Of a DNA stretch of 5,105 nucleotides, positions 1 through 5,105 are shown in pieces (within the stretch, counting starts at the first letter, position 1; every line of letters begins with the position of its first letter). The position numbers and the translations under genes are program-made. This stretch comes from an uncultured Mesocricetibacter sp. (lineage in GTDB: Bacteria; Pseudomonadota; Gammaproteobacteria; Enterobacterales; Pasteurellaceae). The stretch spans positions 1 through 5,105 of the forward strand of contig CAJPST010000152.1 of the NCBI GenBank assembly GCA_905373425.1, written 5' to 3'. The notes under the pieces were generated by a model. The model ran no database searches and was not told the origin of the DNA. It saw nothing but the letters and a program-made list of their open reading frames with translations.

Positions 1-386
1 TCGGTAATGCACAAAAGGTCAGGTAAATAAAGGTAACAATAATTAATCCAAGATTGCGCATCATTTTGTTCTTGAAGGCTGGTTTGTTTATCCTCTAACT
101 GGCTGGCAAGCTCAAGTATCTGCTGGTAATGAGCAATGGCTTGAGTAAATAAAGGCGTTGCATCTACTGTATCTTTGGCTTCGATTGCCTGCGCAAGGTA
201 ACAACGACCAAGCCACGATTGCGCATAAATTTGCTCTTGAAGACTGGCTTGTTTGTCCTCTAACTGTCCGGCGAATTCAAATTGCTGTCGGTAATGTGCA
301 ATCGCTTGGGCAAATAACCCCTTCGTCTCTGTTATATCTCTAACCTTCATTGCCAGCTCTAAATAACAACGACCAAGCCACCATTG
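1..386 (-). repeat. 165-bp coding tandem repeat
   Basis: The sequence GATTGCGCA at 52-60 recurs at 217-225, and a diverged copy lies at 382-390, giving an exact period of 165 bp (55 codons). The units at about 57-221 and 222-386 are full length and align along their whole length without gaps. The leftmost unit (1-56) is incomplete: positions 34-56 match the start of a unit and positions 1-33 match 123-155 of the neighbouring unit, with 43 bp missing between them. In-phase, diverged repeats suggest old duplication under coding selection. Confidence 0.85.
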
Positions 387-524
387 GATATCATTTTGTT
401 CCTCAATTTGAGAGTTTTTATCTTTAATCTCACTCCAAGCCTGATTAAGTTTTGCAATTGCTTGATCAAGATTATTGCTTTCGAATAAACGTATACCTTC
501 TGTAATTAACTCATTAACGCTCAT
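1..524 (-). CDS. TPR-like tandem-repeat protein, N-terminal part, cut by the window edge and probably frameshifted
   Basis: An open frame begins at ATG 524-522 and stays open for 174 codons to the left edge. The start is supported by AAGGAA seven bases upstream. The protein is helical in character and made of a 55-residue repeat. The phrase QWWLGRCYL (residues 47-55) recurs as QSWLGRCYL (102-110) and QSWINYCYL (157-165). Between them lie a QAIAHY phrase and an acidic, Gln-rich stretch (LEDKQASLQEQ, LEDKQTSLQEQ). A degenerate earlier unit occupies about residues 12-46. The pattern resembles tetratricopeptide or Sel1-like scaffold repeats, which mediate protein binding, but 55 residues is longer than the canonical 34. 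No signal peptide or membrane segment is visible. After residue 165 the third unit lacks 43 bp, so the last nine residues are read out of the repeat's frame. I do not recognise the gene or assign it a function. It is divergent from the importer operon. Confidence 0.7.
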   Translation of the reverse strand, partial: MSVNELITEGIRLFESNNLDQAIAKLNQAWSEIKDKNSQIEEQNDIQWWLGRCYLELAMKVRDITETKGLFAQAIAHYRQQFEFAGQLEDKQASLQEQIYAQSWLGRCYLAQAIEAKDTVDATPLFTQAIAHYQQILELASQLEDKQTSLQEQNDAQSWINYCYLYLPDLLCIT

Positions 525-603
525 TGTTTTATTCCTTATGAAAATGCCTTAACGGAAATCAAATTTCGTTAGTAATAAAAAGACACGATTCATTAAATTT
601 ATT

Positions 604-632
604 TATATAATTCATCCTAAAAAATCACTTAA
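604..632 (-). promoter_or_regulatory. Possible promoter for the repeat-protein gene
   Basis: Reading leftwards, TTAAGT (632-627) and TATATA (609-604) are separated by 17 bases in very AT-rich DNA, placing a start about 70 bases before the ATG at 524. The matches to the sigma-70 consensus are only 3 of 6 and 4 of 6. The predicted leader would contain a small imperfect inverted repeat at 551-570 (AACGGAAAT and ATTTCGTT, one bulged G). This is inference from spacing and position. Confidence 0.25.
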
Positions 633-668
633 TGAGAATTTTAGTTATTTTAATTTCGGAAAGGAAGA

Positions 669-674
669 TATAAT
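669..674 (+). promoter_or_regulatory. Possible -10 box upstream of the importer operon
   Basis: A perfect TATAAT lies on the plus strand about 150 bases before fbpB. No good -35 box sits at 16-18 bases upstream; the best at that distance, TTATTT at 645-650, matches only 2 of 6. A second, weaker candidate is TTGAAC (681-686) with TATAGT (706-711), spaced at 19 bases. Either could be the original operon promoter, because the sequence between here and fbpB contains no intact gene. AT-rich DNA makes chance matches likely. Confidence 0.3.
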
Positions 675-710
675 GACGCATTGAACACAACATGAAGAAA
701 TTTTGTATAG

Positions 711-809
711 TTAATTTGTGCCAACAACAGCTTTCAGGCGATACCGGTAACTGACAGCAGTTGGCATACAGCTATCCGGCGAGAGCCATTAATTTTAACC
801 CAAGACTAA
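711..809 (+). pseudogene. Probable C-terminal remnant of a solute-binding protein gene (fbpA-like position)
   Basis: After an in-frame TAG (708-710) there are 32 open codons ending at TAA 807-809, 13 bases before the fbpB start. The encoded tail contains SFQAIPVTDSSW and then AIRREPLILTQD. A proline-valine turn, a tryptophan and a closing REPLIL phrase are what I would expect at the end of a type 2 periplasmic binding protein, though I cannot match it to a named protein. Base composition supports former coding: 719-787 is about 55% G+C by my count, against roughly a quarter in the preceding 150 bases. Binding-protein genes normally come first in fbpABC-type operons with this sort of short gap. 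There is no in-frame start. Alternatives are a structured RNA leader (inverted and direct repeats also fall here) or chance. Confidence 0.45.
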
Positions 810-810
810 A

Positions 811-815
811 AAGGA
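811..815 (+). promoter_or_regulatory. Ribosome binding site that supports the TTG start of fbpB
   Basis: AAGGA is followed by seven bases and then TTG at 823-825. The next in-frame ATG is codon 48 (964-966), inside the membrane domain, so it cannot be the true start. The TTG with this site is therefore the sensible choice. The site begins directly after the TAA at 807-809, an arrangement typical of translational coupling to an upstream gene that is no longer intact. Confidence 0.75.
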
Positions 816-822
816 CAAGCCC

Positions 823-2343
823 TTGAACCGTAATCCTCCGTTTTGGCTAACCGCCTTAATTATTCTGATCAGTTTGCCATTGATTTTGCCCTTTCTCTAT
901 GTGGTAGTTAGAGCTGTTGATGTGGGTTGGGTGCGCAGTATTGAATTGCTTTGGCGACCACGTATGTGGGAGCTGTTGAGTAATACGTTGTTGTTGATGG
1001 TGTGTGTGACGACATTTTCTATCATTCTCGGCACGGTTTGCGCCTTTTTGTTAGAACGCTATCGCTTTTGGGGTAAGCCCTTTTTTCAGGTGGCGATGAC
1101 CTTGCCGCTTTGTATTCCAGCGTTCGTCAGTTGTTTCACCTGGATTAGCCTCACTTTTCGTGTTGAGGGCTTTTGGGGCACGATTGGCATTATGACCTTA
1201 AGCTCCTTTCCGCTTGCCTATTTGCCTGTTGCCGCCACCTTAAAACGGTTGGATCGCTCATTGGAGGAAGTCAGCCTTTCCCTTGGCAAAAACCGCCGTT
1301 ACACCTTTTGGCACGCCATATTTCCGCAGTTAAAACCTGCCATCGGCAGCAGTGTTTTATTAATCGCGTTACATATGTTGGTGGAATTCGGTGCCGTGTC
1401 GATTTTGAATTATCAAACCTTCACAACCGCCATTTTCCAAGAATATGAAATGGCCTTTAACAACAATACGGCGGCATTGTTGTCGGCGGTGTTAATGGTG
1501 ATTTGCGCCTTGATCGTGTTCGGCGAAATTTTCTTTCGTGGACAACAAACCCTGTACAACAGTGGCAAAGGCGTTACCCGCCCTTATCCGGTGAAAAATT
1601 TAATGGCCGGTAAGCAACTCTTGGCTGTCATTTTTTTCCTCACAATTTTTGTCCTCAGCATCGGCGTCCCGCTCACCATGTTGATTCACTGGATGATCGT
1701 AGGCACGTCCATTGAAAGTGCGGTGGATTTTTCCGCCTTTTTCGAAGCCTTCAGTAATTCTTTGATGGTTTCCGGTTTAGGCGCGGGGCTCACCGTGCTT
1801 TGCGCCCTGCCGTTAGTTTGGTGTGCCGTGCGTTATCGCAACCGCCTCACCGTGTGGATTGACCGCCTGCCTTATTTATTGCACGCCGTGCCGGGCTTGG
1901 TTATCGCATTGTCATTGGTTTATTTCACCATTAACTACGCTTATTCTTTCTACCAAACGTTCCTCATGGTGGTGGTCGCCTATTTCATGTTGTATTTGCC
2001 AATGGCGCAAACCACGTTGCGTAGCTCCTTGGAACAAATCTCCGATAACGTCGAAAAAGTGGGACAAAGCCTTGGGCGCAGTCATTTTTATATTTTCCGC
2101 ACGCTCACTATTCCCGCCATGTTGCCGGGTATTGCCGCTGCGTTTGCGTTGGTGTTTCTAAACCTGATGAAAGAACTCACCGCCACCTTATTACTCACCC
2201 CGAACGACATCAAAACCTTATCCATCGCCGTTTGGGAATACACCAGTGATGCCCAATATGCCGCCGCCACACCTTATGCCGTGATGTTAGTGCTATTTTC
2301 CGGCATTCCGGTGTTTTTATTGAAAAAATATGCATTTAAATAA
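823..2343 (+). CDS. fbpB: Iron(III)-type ABC transporter permease, two fused membrane domains (FbpB/HitB family)
   Basis: This inner-membrane protein forms the channel of a binding-protein-dependent importer, probably for ferric iron delivered by a periplasmic FbpA-like protein. At 506 residues it has the usual length for the fused FbpB/HitB class. Two homologous halves are visible. About twelve hydrophobic segments run from residues 8-30 to 483-501, split by a polar linker near 240-262. Each half has a cytoplasmic EAA loop that docks with the ATPase: residues 148-170 (LEEVSLSLG ... IFPQL) and 409-431 (NVEKVGQSLG ... TIPAM). The late phrase QYAAATPYAVMLV is typical of this family. The start codon is TTG. 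Tandem stops TAA-TAG end the gene, and fbpC follows after 14 bases. The expected binding protein gene is missing upstream. Iron specificity is inferred from the family; related AfuABC systems carry sugar phosphates. Confidence 0.88.
   Translation: MNRNPPFWLTALIILISLPLILPFLYVVVRAVDVGWVRSIELLWRPRMWELLSNTLLLMVCVTTFSIILGTVCAFLLERYRFWGKPFFQVAMTLPLCIPAFVSCFTWISLTFRVEGFWGTIGIMTLSSFPLAYLPVAATLKRLDRSLEEVSLSLGKNRRYTFWHAIFPQLKPAIGSSVLLIALHMLVEFGAVSILNYQTFTTAIFQEYEMAFNNNTAALLSAVLMVICALIVFGEIFFRGQQTLYNSGKGVTRPYPVKNLMAGKQLLAVIFFLTIFVLSIGVPLTMLIHWMIVGTSIESAVDFSAFFEAFSNSLMVSGLGAGLTVLCALPLVWCAVRYRNRLTVWIDRLPYLLHAVPGLVIALSLVYFTINYAYSFYQTFLMVVVAYFMLYLPMAQTTLRSSLEQISDNVEKVGQSLGRSHFYIFRTLTIPAMLPGIAAAFALVFLNLMKELTATLLLTPNDIKTLSIAVWEYTSDAQYAAATPYAVMLVLFSGIPVFLLKKYAFK
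1716..1724 (+). repeat. Haemophilus-type DNA uptake signal (exact core)
   Basis: AAGTGCGGT is followed by GGATTTTT, so both the core and the first A/T tract of the extended signal are present. It lies inside fbpB. Such sites mark DNA for uptake by competent Haemophilus and Aggregatibacter cells. Confidence 0.85.
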
Positions 2344-2357
2344 TAGAGTTAAGCCCT

Positions 2358-3422
2358 ATGCAAATAAATCAACCTTTATTACGACTTCATCACATCAATA
2401 AATATTTCAACCAACTTCATGTTCTGCGTGATATTTCCTTGCAGCTAAACAGCGGCGAGATCTTGTTTTTATTAGGCGCATCGGGCTGTGGCAAAACCAC
2501 CTTATTGCGCACCATCGCAGGCTTTGAGCAGGCTGACCATGGCGAAATTTGGTTAAAAGAGCGGTTGATTTTCGACGCAAATTGCAACGTGCCGACGCAA
2601 CAACGTCATTTGGGTTATGTGGTGCAGGAAGGCGTGTTATTTCCACACATGAATGTATATCGCAACATTGCTTACGGCTTGGGTGATGGCAAAGGTCGCT
2701 CCGCGGAAGAGCGACAACGCATCGAAGAAGTGATGGCGCTCACCGGTATTACCGCACTTGCCGACCGCTTCCCGCACCAACTTTCCGGCGGACAACAACA
2801 ACGGGTCGCCTTGGCACGCGCTATCGCACCGAATCCCGAACTGATCTTACTGGACGAACCGTTCAGTGCCTTAGACGAGCACCTGCGCCAACAAATTCGC
2901 CATGATATGTTGCAAGCACTCCGCCAAAGTCGCACCTCTGCCATTTTCGTCACCCACGATCGCGACGAAGCCTTGCGTTATGCCGATAAAATCGCAGTAC
3001 TGCAAAATGGAGAAATCCTACAAATCGCCAATCCACGCACGCTTTATTGGTCACCACAACACCTCAGCACGGCGACCTTTATCGGCGAGAGCATTGTGTT
3101 GCCGGCAACCTTAAATTCACCTTCAACAGCGCACTGTCAATTGGGTGACATTGCCGTGATAGACAAAAGCCAAGGACAACAAACAGGCACGCTACTCCTC
3201 CGCCCGGAACAATTCTGCTTGTCAAAAACACCGCAAAATTCCACCGCACTTTTTAACGCCATCGTCCGCCACGTGGAATTCAAAGGCAAAATAACGGCGA
3301 TTCGAATTGAAATAAATGGCTTCGAAATTGAGTTAGAAGAACATCATGGAATTGAGTTGCGTGTAGGAGATAAGGTTGACGTTTATTTGTATGGAACGGG
3401 ATTGTTTTATGGGGAACAATAA
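2358..3422 (+). CDS. fbpC: ABC transporter ATP-binding protein, Fe(III)-import type (FbpC)
   Basis: This is the cytoplasmic ATPase that powers import through FbpB. All nucleotide-binding motifs are intact: Walker A GASGCGKTT (residues 40-48), Q-loop Gln90, signature LSGGQQQR (142-149), Walker B ELILLDEP (161-168, catalytic Glu167), D-loop SALD (170-173) and H-loop His200. The C-terminal third (about 240-354) is a TOBE-like regulatory domain with LRPE at 281-284. At 354 residues the length is normal. From memory, the run from the Walker A region through QEGVLFPHMNVYRNIAYGLG is very close to neisserial FbpC, which favours iron over the AfuC-type sugar-phosphate ATPases. The ATG has no strong ribosome site (GAG nine bases upstream), so translation may be coupled to fbpB, which ends 14 bases before. 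Confidence 0.9.
   Translation: MQINQPLLRLHHINKYFNQLHVLRDISLQLNSGEILFLLGASGCGKTTLLRTIAGFEQADHGEIWLKERLIFDANCNVPTQQRHLGYVVQEGVLFPHMNVYRNIAYGLGDGKGRSAEERQRIEEVMALTGITALADRFPHQLSGGQQQRVALARAIAPNPELILLDEPFSALDEHLRQQIRHDMLQALRQSRTSAIFVTHDRDEALRYADKIAVLQNGEILQIANPRTLYWSPQHLSTATFIGESIVLPATLNSPSTAHCQLGDIAVIDKSQGQQTGTLLLRPEQFCLSKTPQNSTALFNAIVRHVEFKGKITAIRIEINGFEIELEEHHGIELRVGDKVDVYLYGTGLFYGEQ
2557..2565 (+). repeat. One-mismatch DNA uptake signal
   Basis: AAGAGCGGT differs from the uptake core at one base (T to A) and is followed by TGATTTT, which fits the A/T tail. It lies in fbpC. The same variant core recurs in mobA at 3710-3718. Confidence 0.4.
2751..2759 (-). repeat. Haemophilus-type DNA uptake signal (exact core)
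   Basis: ACCGCACTT on the plus strand is the complement of the 9-base core. It lies in fbpC. The adjoining bases (AATACCGG on the minus strand) lack the A/T tail, so uptake activity may be weak, or this copy may be a coincidence of coding. Confidence 0.6.
3243..3251 (-). repeat. Haemophilus-type DNA uptake signal (exact core)
   Basis: ACCGCACTT is the complement of the core. On the minus strand the core is preceded by an extra A and followed by GGAATTTTG, matching the extended form. It lies near the 3' end of fbpC, in the variable C-terminal domain, where extra sequence constraints are best tolerated. Confidence 0.85.
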
Positions 3423-3456
3423 CTGATTTCACCCAATGTCCCCTTATTAATTTTAT

Positions 3457-3486
3457 GAGGCAGATTATTTTTTGAAATCATGCCTC
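3457..3486. terminator. Hairpin between convergent fbpC and mobA, possible two-way terminator
   Basis: GAGGCAGATT (3457-3466) pairs with AATC (3476-3479) and TGCCTC (3481-3486), giving a ten-pair stem with one bulged A and a nine-base loop. It starts 34 bases after the fbpC stop and covers the mobA stop codon. The position suits transcription termination from both sides. The flanking bases are not a clean run of T on either strand (TAATTT after it on the plus side), so efficiency is uncertain. Confidence 0.5.
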
Positions 3487-4053
3487 TAATTTCAAATCCT
3501 CCAAGCTATTCATATTTCTAAATGCTGATTTTTGTTCGGAAAAATCTACTGCTATGGCATGCTGTTGGCGCATAAATTGTAACATTCGGCGCTCGCCTTG
3601 CGCTAAATAAGCAGCAAGTACGGTCGAAATTTTGGGTGAAATTAAACAGCAGGTCGGGTGTTCGCGTTCGCCATCATGAGCATAAGCAATTAAAACATCG
3701 TTTTTTTCGACCGCTCTTTTCAATTTTTCCAACAAATCAAGCGGCAGGAGGGGGCAGTCACAAGGAACAAATAAAACGAAATCCGTTTCCGCCCGTTTTA
3801 ACGCTGTTAAAATACCGCTTAAAGGCCCTTGAAAATCAGGTGCATCATCACTGAACACGGGTAATCCGCTTTCAGCATATTTTTCCTGATTGCGATTGGC
3901 GTTAATGGAAATAAACCCTGTTTGTGAGGCCAATCTACGGTAAACATGCATAAACAGAGGTTGGCCTCGCCATAGTTGCAACCCTTTATCCGCGCCCCCC
4001 ATTCGTCGTGCCAATCCACCAGCCAAAATTACGGCGCTAATTGTTATTTCCAT
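3478..4053 (-). CDS. mobA: Molybdenum cofactor guanylyltransferase (MobA)
   Basis: MobA joins GMP from GTP to molybdopterin-bound molybdenum in the cytoplasm, making the guanine dinucleotide cofactor used by DMSO-reductase-family enzymes. With the ATG at 4053 the protein has 191 residues and opens with the family's nucleotide-binding signature: LAGG at 10-13, RRMGG at 16-20 and DKG at 22-24. NANRN (51-55), DFQGPLSG (73-80) and PCD (97-99, the metal-binding aspartate) follow. The end carries the usual FRNMNSLEDL. A GTG at 4089 would add twelve residues, but it has no ribosome site and would extend past the family N-terminus, so I prefer 4053 even though its site (GAAGAAG) is modest. The H. influenzae protein has almost the same length and context. 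No mobB follows. The gene converges on fbpC. Confidence 0.92.
   Translation of the reverse strand: MEITISAVILAGGLARRMGGADKGLQLWRGQPLFMHVYRRLASQTGFISINANRNQEKYAESGLPVFSDDAPDFQGPLSGILTALKRAETDFVLFVPCDCPLLPLDLLEKLKRAVEKNDVLIAYAHDGEREHPTCCLISPKISTVLAAYLAQGERRMLQFMRQQHAIAVDFSEQKSAFRNMNSLEDLKLEA
3616..3624 (+). repeat. One-mismatch DNA uptake signal
   Basis: AAGTACGGT differs from the core only at the fifth base (G to A) and is followed by CGAAATTTT, a full match to the extended tail. It lies in mobA. The intact tail suggests a decayed real site rather than chance. Confidence 0.45.
3710..3718 (-). repeat. One-mismatch DNA uptake signal
   Basis: ACCGCTCTT is the complement of AAGAGCGGT, one base off the core. 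On the minus strand it is followed by CGAAAAAAA, matching the extended tail. It lies in mobA, about 90 bases from the other near-match. Confidence 0.4.
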
Positions 4054-4118
4054 ATTTTCTTCTTCTATTAATTCAAGTATGATCCGCACATATTTTTGCT
4101 AATGATAAGGAAAAGCGT
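4054..4118. promoter_or_regulatory. Divergent mobA / yihD spacer
   Basis: These 65 bases must hold the start signals for mobA leftwards and yihD-dsbA rightwards unless transcription comes from further away. AAGGA at 4109-4113 is a good ribosome site for yihD, seven bases from its ATG. For mobA, TTAGCA and CATACT can be picked out on the minus strand, but the spacing of 15 is short. I see no convincing sigma-70 promoter for yihD and no clear operator. Confidence 0.35.
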
Positions 4119-4388
4119 ATGAAATGTCATCGTTTGAATGAGGTATTGGAACTTTTACAACCTTATTGGTCTAAAGAGCCGGATTTGCATTTATTGCAGA
4201 TTCTACAAAAAATTGCCGACGAAGCCGGTTTTGATAAACCGGTGGCGGAATTAACCGATGAGGTGATTATTTATCATTTAAAAATGTGCGATAAAGACCG
4301 TTTTGAACCGATCCCAGGTATCAAAAAAGACTATGAAGACGATTTTAAAACGGCATTATTAAAAGCACGTGGTATTATTAAAGAGTAA
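4119..4388 (+). CDS. yihD: YihD family protein (DUF1040), function unknown
   Basis: A small 89-residue soluble protein, acidic and mostly helical in appearance, with no signal peptide or membrane segment. The opening MKCHRLNEVLELLQPYW and the closing DDFKTALLKARGI are characteristic of the YihD/DUF1040 family of gamma-proteobacteria, and the length is normal. No catalytic motif can be seen, and I know of no established biochemical role. ATG 4119 has AAGGA at the right distance. dsbA begins 17 bases after its stop, so the two are probably co-transcribed. In E. coli the kinase gene srkA (yihE) stands between yihD and dsbA; here, as in H. influenzae, it is absent. Confidence 0.9.
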   Translation: MKCHRLNEVLELLQPYWSKEPDLHLLQILQKIADEAGFDKPVAELTDEVIIYHLKMCDKDRFEPIPGIKKDYEDDFKTALLKARGIIKE

Positions 4389-4405
4389 TAAATTAAGGAT
4401 TTACA

Positions 4406-5014
4406 ATGAAAAAAATTTTTTTGGCATTTGCCGCATTTTTTCTTACATTCAACATACAAGCTAAAGACTTAACGGAAGGTAAACAATATCAAGTGTTGGA
4501 ACTTGAGCATTCGGCTAAACCTGAAGTAGTGGAGTTTTTCTCGTTCTACTGCCCACATTGCTATTCTTTTGAAATACAGTATCAAATTCCGAGCAAAGTC
4601 AAAGCAGAATTACCGGAAGGAACGGCATTTAAACAATATCATGTTAATTTTCTAGGCGGTCAGTCAGAAAACTTGACTCGCGCATGGGCGTTGGCGATGG
4701 CGCTGGGTGTGGAAGACAAGGTTAAACAACCGTTATTTGATGCGGCACGAGCTAACTCATTACGCTCTATGGACGATATTCGTCAGAAATTTTTGGATAA
4801 CGGGGTTACAGCAGAACAATTTGACGGCGGTATAAATAGTTTCACTGTAAATGCCTTATATAACAAGCAAACCAATTTAACCGAACAATTCAAAGTACGC
4901 GGTGTTCCTGATTTTTATGTGAACGGTAAATTTCGCGTAAATCCGGAAGGTTTATCCCATGAGAATTTTGTGAACGATTATGTGGAAACTGTAAAAGCCT
5001 TATTACAAAAATAA
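4406..5014 (+). CDS. dsbA: Thiol:disulfide interchange protein DsbA
   Basis: DsbA is the periplasmic oxidase that puts disulfide bonds into newly exported proteins and is re-oxidised by DsbB in the inner membrane. The 202-residue precursor has a classic signal peptide: MKK, a hydrophobic run, and a likely cut after IQA at residue 19, leaving mature KDLTEG. The active site CPHC is at 49-52, preceded by VEFFSFY, and the cis-proline loop is RGVPDFYV with Pro168. The helical insert of the thioredoxin fold lies between them. Length and motifs are normal for the family. AAGGA six bases before ATG supports the start. It follows yihD closely. Partners such as DsbB, and substrates, are not in the window. 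Homologues in Haemophilus (formerly por) are needed for competence and virulence factors. Confidence 0.96.
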   Translation: MKKIFLAFAAFFLTFNIQAKDLTEGKQYQVLELEHSAKPEVVEFFSFYCPHCYSFEIQYQIPSKVKAELPEGTAFKQYHVNFLGGQSENLTRAWALAMALGVEDKVKQPLFDAARANSLRSMDDIRQKFLDNGVTAEQFDGGINSFTVNALYNKQTNLTEQFKVRGVPDFYVNGKFRVNPEGLSHENFVNDYVETVKALLQK

Positions 5015-5064
5015 TCGTCACAATTAAGATTCAAATGAAGTAACATAAAGTTGCAAAAATAATA

Positions 5065-5093
5065 AAAAATTGGTTTAATGCGTGCCGATTTTT
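5065..5093 (+). terminator. Weak terminator-like hairpin after dsbA
   Basis: AAAAATTGG (5065-5073) can pair with CCGATTTTT (5085-5093), with one G-U pair and an 11-base loop. It lies 50 bases past the dsbA stop. The stem is mostly A-T and the right arm itself supplies the T run, so it could act as a weak intrinsic terminator. Nothing else is recognisable from 5015 to the right edge. Confidence 0.35.
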
Positions 5094-5105
5094 AACGAAT
5101 TTATT

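Noticed and set aside
158..343. 61-codon plus-strand open frame opposite the repeat-protein gene
   Set aside because: The minus-strand frame shows an in-phase protein repeat and a good ribosome site, so the plus frame is a shadow.
633..647. Possible Fur box TGAGAATTTTAGTTA upstream of the iron importer operon
   Set aside because: It matches the 7-1-7 Fur consensus at only 10 of 14 positions, with a poor right half, in DNA so AT-rich that such matches are expected. A Fur binding assay or a conserved site in related strains would be needed.
673..684. Three-codon ORF (ATG ACG CAT TGA) behind a strong AAGGAAG at 661-667
   Set aside because: It is too short to call, and its ATG overlaps the TATAAT at 669-674. 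If that box is a promoter, this ATG would not be transcribed.
692..754. Small 20-codon ORF starting MKKFCIVNL
   Set aside because: It has no ribosome binding site and its C-terminal half is out of frame with the better-supported 711-809 frame. It is more likely a remnant than a real small protein.
2672..2953. 93-codon open frame on the minus strand inside fbpC, and similar overlapping frames inside fbpB and mobA
   Set aside because: They lie opposite or out of phase with strongly conserved genes, lack ribosome sites and encode no recognisable domain. They are by-products of codon use.
823..3422. AfuBC-type sugar-phosphate importer instead of an iron importer
   Set aside because: The ATPase resembles neisserial FbpC much more than the AfuC sequences I recall, and the 506-residue permease fits FbpB. 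The substrate remains unproven without the binding protein.
4054..4089. Longer MobA starting at GTG 4089
   Set aside because: The twelve extra residues (MRIILELIEEEN) precede the family's normal N-terminus and there is no ribosome site upstream of the GTG.

Overview
The window reads as a chromosomal segment of a Pasteurellaceae bacterium from the Haemophilus/Aggregatibacter side of the family. Three things point there. The mobA, yihD and dsbA genes sit side by side, as in Haemophilus influenzae. The proteins resemble Haemophilus ones. There are three exact copies of the 9-base Haemophilus-type DNA uptake signal (AAGTGCGGT or its complement), two of them with the expected A/T tail. I lean to Aggregatibacter, but the sequence alone does not settle the genus.

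Layout, left to right. Positions 1-524 (minus) hold the start of a gene for a TPR-like protein built from 55-residue tandem repeats; it runs off the left edge. Its third repeat carries a 43-bp deletion that shifts the frame, so the gene looks damaged. Positions 525-822 are AT-rich and then abruptly GC-richer. They hold possible promoters and, at 711-809, a 32-codon open stretch ending just before the next gene. It is best explained as the C-terminal leftover of a lost solute-binding protein gene. Positions 823-3422 (plus) are a two-gene operon for an FbpBC-type ABC importer: a fused two-domain permease starting with TTG, and its ATPase. A hairpin at 3457-3486 lies between this operon and the convergent mobA (3478-4053, minus). 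From a 65-bp divergent spacer, yihD and dsbA (4119-5014, plus) run rightwards, followed by a weak terminator-like hairpin near the right edge.

How the genes work together. FbpB and FbpC would form the inner-membrane channel and motor of a periplasmic-binding-protein-dependent importer, most likely for ferric iron. No intact binding protein is present here, so the importer is either non-functional, served by a binding protein encoded elsewhere, or split from its own gene by a rearrangement. MobA makes the guanine dinucleotide form of molybdenum cofactor. DsbA introduces disulfides in the periplasm. YihD is a small conserved protein of unknown role that commonly lies beside these genes.

I found no CRISPR array, insertion sequence, prophage or convincing new system. 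The most interesting part is the left 820 bases, where a decaying repeat gene adjoins an importer operon that seems to have lost its first gene.
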